Part shown: positions 6,149-9,988 of the stretch, one piece after another
Layout of the letters: each line of letters starts with the position of its first letter
Numbering within the stretch: the first letter of the stretch is position 1
Origin: Clostridia bacterium
Lineage (GTDB): Bacteria; Bacillota; Clostridia; Oscillospirales; Ruminococcaceae
Direction: 5' to 3'
Assembly: GCA_026000865.1 (NCBI GenBank)
Contig: BNZF01000049.1
Location: 1-9,988 of the forward strand
Length of the DNA stretch: 9,988 bases
Translations under genes and position numbers: made by a program
Notes under the pieces: model-generated
Databases searched by the model: none
The model's input: only the letters and a program-made list of their open reading frames with translations
Told to the model about the DNA's origin: nothing

Positions 6149-6973
6149 AAAGTTCTGAGTTAATAATGCCACAGATGAGAGAGGTTCTTAGTTCAAATCT
6201 TTGACGACGATTGCGATATTTATTTGCTGTGATTTTGAAAGTTTTAAATTTTGCATTTATATTTTCTATCAAAATTCGCTCTTGTGAAATTTTACGATTT
6301 ATTGCTTTTTCTTTCTTTGAAAGCTCTTTGTTTTTCTGTTTTTTCATTGGTGTTTCACTGTTTTTATGCAGTTTCCATATGCCTTGATAACCGCTGTCAG
6401 CTTGAATTTTTATGTTTTCATTTATCGCTGAACCAATCGAATCTTCATATAATTTGAAATCGTGAGTACTACCTTTTGCGTATGCTGTACAAAGAATTTT
6501 ACCCGTTTTAGCTTCAGCAATTAATTGTGTTTTTATTGTGTGTCGTTTCTTTTTGCCTGAATACCATCCTCGCTGTTTTTTTTAGGACGTTCTACTGGAC
6601 TTTCTGTAACGTCAACTAAAATGACTTCTAATTCGTTGTCATCAAGTAAAATTTTCTTGCCGGATAAAGCAAACTCACCACTTTTTATAAGCACATTTTC
6701 TACCCATACAACTATATCGTGTGCAGTACTTTCAGCAACGCCATAATTTAGTGCTAATTCTGCAAAAGTGATGTATTGACGCCAATATTCAAGTGCCATC
6801 AACAACATTTCAGCAACGGATAATTTTGAATGACGTCCACGGCGAGTTTGTTTCGCGGTGTATGCAACCTCTAATTCAGCTTTCATATTTTCAAATGTTG
6901 CTTGTTTTACGCCAATTAGTCGTTTGAATTGGTTGCTTGTTACTCTCTTTATTCGCTCGTATTTATTTTCCAT
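6147..6973 (-). CDS. IS5-family transposase in two frames (about 275 aa if joined by -1 frameshift)
   Basis: The first frame starts at 6,973 (MENKYERIK) and holds the helix-turn-helix region with FKRLIGVKQATF, GRHSKLS and YGVAESTAHDIV, then the first catalytic aspartate in VDVTESPVERP. It then leaves the family pattern. The family sequence resumes in the -1 frame as QRGWYSGKKKRHTIK, followed by HDFKLYEDS, the second aspartate in ADSGYQG, the catalytic glutamate in RILIEN and the end YRNRRQRFELR...GIINSEL. The switch occurs at eight A residues followed by C (6,583-6,575), which contains the canonical slippery heptamer A AAA AAC in the right phase. Joined, the length is normal for the family and all three catalytic residues are present. 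It may be programmed frameshifting or a single-base lesion; the intact second half favours the former. Confidence 0.8.
6575..6583 (-). promoter_or_regulatory. Slippery A8-C tract, candidate -1 ribosomal frameshift site
   Basis: In the first transposase frame the codons run CCT AAA AAA AAC. Slipping back one base on A AAA AAC or A AAA AAA puts the ribosome into the frame that encodes the rest of the DDE domain. I see no strong Shine-Dalgarno-like stimulator upstream and did not identify a convincing downstream stem. Confidence 0.6.
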
Positions 6974-7005
6974 ACTTATCTTATCGACACCTTTTCCTGA
7001 AAATA

Positions 7006-7028
7006 AATTTCCGAAGAGGGCTAATATA
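7006..7028 (-). repeat. IS terminal inverted repeat, upstream end
   Basis: This end lies 32 bases upstream of the transposase ATG and pairs with 6,126-6,148. A TTGACA on the minus strand at 7,043-7,038 lies just outside it and has no matching -10 inside the element. Confidence 0.78.
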
Positions 7029-7382
7029 GAAAATCATTGTCAATAAAAAATGATATATTTGTTGTAAAAAAATATAATTTTTTATTTTGTACATTATAAT
7101 TGAAAATTTGAGTGTTTTAAGGCATGTTTTTTTTTATGAGTAAATTTTAAGTTTTGAGTATATTTTTCTAATCATACTGAAAAATAATAAAAAAATAATT
7201 TTATTTTCGGTTTCAAAACTAATTAACTAACAAAAAAAGTGAAATTTTGAAAAATTTAAAAAACGTAACGTTAGTTAGTGTTTTACAACTTGTTTTATAC
7301 TTGTTTTATACTTGTTTTCGGCAAATTTTAATCTTTAAAAAACGGCTATTTTACGCGGTTTTTCTGCATGTTTTTTTTTTAG
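7029..7382. other. AT-rich non-coding segment of the replication origin
   Basis: There is no gene here. The stretch is almost pure A and T with long T and A runs, as expected of a duplex-unwinding region beside iterons. It contains a tandem triplet of 11 bp (ACTTGTTTTAT, 7,288-7,320, third copy changed at the end), an inverted pair TAACTAAC (7,224-7,231) and GTTAGTTA (7,270-7,277), and two copies of GCATG followed by a T run and ATGAG or TTATGAG (near 7,123 and 7,367). I did not find a good DnaA box. Confidence 0.6.
7288..7320. repeat. Three 11-bp direct repeats in the origin
   Basis: ACTTGTTTTAT occurs at 7,288 and 7,299, with a third copy at 7,310 ending CG in place of AT. The 11-bp period is about one helical turn, so bound proteins would line up on one face. 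It differs in sequence from the 21-bp iterons and could be a melting or host-factor site. Confidence 0.6.
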
Positions 7383-7466
7383 TTATGAGGAGATTTCTTT
7401 AACTTATGAGGAGATTTCTTTAACTTATGAGGAGATTTCTTTAACTTATGAGGAGATTTCTTTAAC
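7383..7466. repeat. Iterons: four perfect 21-bp tandem repeats
   Basis: Four identical units start at 7,383, 7,404, 7,425 and 7,446. Each begins TTATGAGGAG and ends TTTAAC, and a partial fifth begins at 7,467 (TTATGA). The period is two helical turns. Tandem iterons directly upstream of a Rep_3 initiator gene are the usual binding sites for theta-type iteron-controlled replication and copy control. Confidence 0.9.
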
Positions 7467-7498
7467 TTATGATAATTATCTTGACATTATCATAAGTT
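7464..7498. promoter_or_regulatory. Rep operator: 12-bp perfect inverted repeat over the rep promoter
   Basis: Arms at 7,464-7,475 (AACTTATGATAA) and 7,487-7,498 are perfectly complementary with an 11-base spacer that holds the -35 box. The arm contains the iteron head AACTTATGA. In Rep_3 plasmids such as pPS10 and F, the initiator dimer represses its own gene at an inverted repeat sharing the iteron core while monomers bind iterons. The same design is visible here. Confidence 0.8.
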
Positions 7499-7508
7499 GT
7501 GTTAAAAT
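7481..7508 (+). promoter_or_regulatory. rep promoter
   Basis: TTGACA at 7,481-7,486 is followed after 16 bases by TAAAAT at 7,503-7,508, which matches the -10 consensus at five of six positions. Transcription should start near 7,515, just upstream of the ribosome binding site. The -35 box sits between the operator arms. Confidence 0.8.
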
Positions 7509-7539
7509 GTCATTGTATTTTTTAAAAAAGGAAGTAAAA

Positions 7540-8640
7540 ATGAAAATTAAAAGAAAAAATTTAGTAGAAAAACGTAATGTTCTAAACGAAATGAGAACAT
7601 ATGATATGAATTGTACAGAATTACGTATATTTTATACATATCTTGCAAAAATTAATCCACTCGACCAAAATAGTTGTATAGTAACTTTTCCAGTTTCATT
7701 TTTTAAGGAACTTTTAGGTACAGAAACAATTACTATTTCTCATTTAAAAATTATGGCAACTAAATTATTGCAAAGAATTGTTAAAATTGTTACTGAACGT
7801 AATGGTCGCACGGGGTTAGATATGTTTCAATTATTCAAAAGGTGTAGAATAGAACAAGATATAATTACTGGTGAATGGTATTTTGAACTTGAAGCCCACG
7901 AAGATGCTTTACCTTTAATGTTCGATTTTAAAGGTAAATATTTTAAATATGAACTTGAAAATATAATGGGACTAACAAGTGCAAATCAAATTCGTATTTA
8001 TGAAATTCTAAAACAATATGAAAATATAGGTGAAAGAGTATTAACTATTTCAGAATTAAAGGATTTAATTGGTATTTCAACTAATGAATATCCTCAATAT
8101 ATGTATTTTAAGCGTGATGTTCTCGAAATTTCTCGTAAAGCAATTGAAGAACATACAGACATTAAATTTACATATGAACCAGCAGGAAGAAAAGGCCGAG
8201 GAGGCAAAATTTTTTCATTACGATTTATTATTAGTCATAATGAAAAAAATGATATAAAAAAAAATGTAAAGTTAAAAAATACTTCTATTAACGAACTTAA
8301 ATCTTCTATGCCTTTTAATTTTCAAAATAATTATTATGATGACGATATTGCACATATTGCAAATGTTTGTCAAAATAGTTTTGATAATGATGAAATGAAA
8401 GTTATTAAATCACTTTTAGAAAACATTGTTTCTGTATCACTTCATGAAGATATGAACGTTATTTACGCTGTTGAATTGAAACCTATTTATGCAGAATTTC
8501 AACGTAAGATGAAAAATGAAAATATAAAATTCCCATTCAAATATTTTTGTGGTATGTTAAAAAAAATGGGAGAAAAAGCAGAAGCAGAAAGAAATAAAAA
8601 GTTAAATAAATGTTTAAGAGAGTTAGAAAATGAGATTTAA
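7540..8640 (+). CDS. rep: Rep_3-family plasmid replication initiator (366 aa)
   Basis: The initiator binds the iterons and opens the origin for theta replication. The sequence shows the two winged-helix plan of this family: RKNLVEKRNVLNEM near the start, TELRIFYTYLAKI, a FELEAHEDALPLMF stretch, YFKYELENIMGLTSANQIRIYEILKQYE around the domain junction, then ISELKDLIGI and FKRDVLEISRKAIEEHTDIKFTYEP in the second domain. The basic C-terminal third after about residue 230 is unassigned. I chose the ATG at 7,540 because AAGGAAG lies 5-8 bases before it. An in-frame ATG at 7,507 overlaps the -10 box and would lie upstream of the transcription start. The iterons and operator immediately upstream support autoregulation. 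Confidence 0.88.
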   Translation: MKIKRKNLVEKRNVLNEMRTYDMNCTELRIFYTYLAKINPLDQNSCIVTFPVSFFKELLGTETITISHLKIMATKLLQRIVKIVTERNGRTGLDMFQLFKRCRIEQDIITGEWYFELEAHEDALPLMFDFKGKYFKYELENIMGLTSANQIRIYEILKQYENIGERVLTISELKDLIGISTNEYPQYMYFKRDVLEISRKAIEEHTDIKFTYEPAGRKGRGGKIFSLRFIISHNEKNDIKKNVKLKNTSINELKSSMPFNFQNNYYDDDIAHIANVCQNSFDNDEMKVIKSLLENIVSVSLHEDMNVIYAVELKPIYAEFQRKMKNENIKFPFKYFCGMLKKMGEKAEAERNKKLNKCLRELENEI

Positions 8641-8658
8641 TTAATATTTTTTAAAAAA

Positions 8659-9988
8659 TTATAATTCCAAACCACAAGAACGTTCTTCCCTTTCTTCAAA
8701 TTCACGAATACGTTCAAGTTCTTCTTTTCGAACTCTTTGTTCATTCTCAAATTTTTCCAAAGCAGTACTTCCGTCTTTATGTTTAATTTTACCACAAAAC
8801 TTTTTTAATTCTTTCAACTCTTCTTTGACAATATTCAAATGACGGTTCGTGTTATCGTATAAACCTAGGTCTACTTGTTTACTTTTCTTTTCAATATTAA
8901 TTTTTTCTTTTGCTAAATTCTTTTCTTTCAAATTTAAATTTTGTTCTCTGTATTTTAATTTTTCAGAAATTTCCTTTGCGTGATTATTTATTTTGTTTTC
9001 ACGTTCATCCAGTTCTTTTTCTCTATCATCACCATCTCTAACTTTTTGAGCAGTATTATGTAAAGATTTTAATTCACTTAAAAAAATAGTTTGAAATGGT
9101 TTTGGCGTGCCATTTAATTTTTTTTCAACTTTGAAATTAACAGTCTGTTTTTCAGTTTTAATACGTCCCTTGTAATCTTCTAACAATTCTTTTTTCTCAG
9201 CAATTTTATCTTCTAAATCTTCTAATTTTTCTTTCAAAACAGTTTGTTGTTTTAATAACTTAAAATTAATATTTGCATTTTCATCAATTTCTTCTGCCAT
9301 TTTTTTAGACTTATATTCATCAGTTTCTAAATGTTTTCGCTTTTGTTCTGCCTGTTTATCACGTTCTGGGTGATAAACTTTAAGCCCACGCTCTAAGCAT
9401 AGGCTTTCTAAATACGCATTTTCACGCTTTTCCCATAGAATTTGTGGGGTTAGTGTAGCTGTTTTACCGTCAAACCCTTGTTGTCTAAGTGCTTTATCAA
9501 GCCCATTCTGAACTGCCATACCACGAACATAGCCAGTAGCAACAGGAATATAGTCAAGATGAGCGTGAAGTGTTCCCTCATCAGCGTGAATGAATGCTCC
9601 GATAAGTTCAAGGTTAGGGTTACGTCTACTCCAATCAAAAATGAAATCTTTTAAAATATCACGAGCTTGTTCATTATCATTTCCAATATTTAGACGGTCA
9701 CCAACTTGAACAATCATTTCGTAAACGGTGTGCTTTTTCGCGTCTTTTTCAACATGCCTGTAATAGTCCTTAATTTGACGCTCAGGGCGTGTCTGTCGTT
9801 CGTTATATAGTTTGACCTGTTTACCAAACAAACGCTCATATGCATTACGTATGGGCTCAAAAACAAGGGTTTCGTTTAGGTATGTTCGACTTAGGTCAAT
9901 ATCTGGGTTACAAATAGAATTTTCATTACGTAAATTATGACCAACACTGACTGCCGAACCGTTGTGTGTAGAAATAGTCAAATCAGAA
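8659..9988 (-). CDS. mob: MobV-type relaxase, main part (partial at the contig end)
   Basis: This relaxase nicks oriT and starts conjugal mobilisation using another element's transfer machinery. With the 13 residues from 1-159 the protein has 453 residues. Motif I is GHNLRNE...NPDID (about residues 27-41); by analogy with MobM of pMV158 its histidine (residue 28) is the likely nucleophile. Motif III is HADEGTLHAH (residues 135-144), matching the metal-binding HxDExTPHxH pattern with L for P. The second half, from about residue 200, is highly charged and predicted coiled coil (repeated EKLEDLEDKIAEKKELLEDY-type heptads). It is convergent with rep, leaving about 18 bases between stop codons; that gap is AT-only and nearly palindromic and may serve as a weak shared terminator. 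The promoter and putative oriT lie at 255-292. Confidence 0.9.
   Translation of the reverse strand, partial: SDLTISTHNGSAVSVGHNLRNENSICNPDIDLSRTYLNETLVFEPIRNAYERLFGKQVKLYNERQTRPERQIKDYYRHVEKDAKKHTVYEMIVQVGDRLNIGNDNEQARDILKDFIFDWSRRNPNLELIGAFIHADEGTLHAHLDYIPVATGYVRGMAVQNGLDKALRQQGFDGKTATLTPQILWEKRENAYLESLCLERGLKVYHPERDKQAEQKRKHLETDEYKSKKMAEEIDENANINFKLLKQQTVLKEKLEDLEDKIAEKKELLEDYKGRIKTEKQTVNFKVEKKLNGTPKPFQTIFLSELKSLHNTAQKVRDGDDREKELDERENKINNHAKEISEKLKYREQNLNLKEKNLAKEKINIEKKSKQVDLGLYDNTNRHLNIVKEELKELKKFCGKIKHKDGSTALEKFENEQRVRKEELERIREFEEREERSCGLEL
9862..9988. repeat. Terminal direct repeat (circular junction), right copy
   Basis: This stretch is an exact copy of 1-127. It carries relaxase codons that continue in frame into 128-159 of the left end, which shows that the ends belong together. 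Confidence 0.93.

Larger units (their letters stand above)
6126..7028 (-). mobile_element. IS5-family insertion sequence (about 0.9 kb)
   Basis: The transposase at 6,147-6,973 is framed by inverted repeats at 6,126-6,148 and 7,006-7,028, which match at 22 of 23 positions (CCTCTTCGGAAATT in the inner part, one mismatch at 6,134/7,020). The outer part of the match is AT-rich and may include target bases. If the element runs from TAG to CTA, the flanks are a direct ATAT on both sides; a two-base TA duplication fits as well. It lies about 30 bp upstream of the adaptor gene. Confidence 0.8.

Noticed and set aside
7383..7466. CRISPR-like repeat array
   Set aside because: The 21-bp units are directly tandem without spacers and lie next to a Rep_3 gene, so they are iterons.
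7507..7539. Upstream in-frame ATG for the replication initiator at 7,507
   Set aside because: It overlaps the -10 box and precedes the expected transcription start, and it has no ribosome binding site. The ATG at 7,540 has a well-placed AAGGAAG.
8639..8666. Strong bidirectional terminator between rep and the relaxase gene
   Set aside because: The AT-only near-palindrome has mismatches and almost no loop, so its stem would be weak. It is mentioned only as a possibility.

Overview
The window reads as one complete small circular plasmid of about 9,861 bp. The first 127 bases are repeated exactly as the last 127, which is what a circular molecule looks like when opened by a k=127 assembler. It is strongly AT-rich. 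The host is probably an anaerobic gut or rumen Clostridia, most likely a cellulosome-forming Ruminococcus-type bacterium. The reasons are a cohesin domain, two dockerin domains, AGGAG-type ribosome binding sites, a Rep_3 initiator and a MobV-type relaxase.

Layout. (1) Plasmid backbone, 7,029-9,988 continuing to 1-300: an AT-rich origin with four perfect 21-bp iterons, a rep promoter embedded in a 12-bp inverted repeat, the Rep_3 initiator gene (+), and convergent to it a MobV relaxase gene (-) whose start lies across the junction at position 159. The relaxase promoter has perfect consensus boxes and lies inside a 12-bp inverted repeat that also looks like oriT. (2) Toxin region, all on the minus strand from 5,069 down to 374 and closed by a hairpin terminator at 322-352: a 1,023-residue secreted protein (signal peptide, N-terminal dockerin, transglutaminase-like region, hydrophobic segment, C-terminal toxin-like module), then a putative immunity gene, an orphan copy of the toxin C-terminus, a second immunity-like gene and a second orphan copy. 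(3) Upstream, a small secreted cohesin-dockerin adaptor (5,312-6,097). (4) An IS5-family insertion sequence (about 6,126-7,028) just upstream of the adaptor, with its transposase in two frames joined at an A8 tract.

How it may work together. The toxin carries a dockerin and the adaptor carries both a cohesin and a dockerin, so the toxin could be held on the cell surface or cellulosome through cohesin-dockerin pairing. That would be a cellulosome-linked interbacterial toxin; this is inference from domain order. The two orphan cassettes are near-copies of the toxin 3' end and the immunity 3' half. Between these conserved blocks sit the variable toxin tail and the variable immunity N-terminal half. 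This is the arrangement expected of a store for switching matched toxin and immunity specificity by homologous recombination. Apart from the insertion sequence, the plasmid carries no cargo other than this system.
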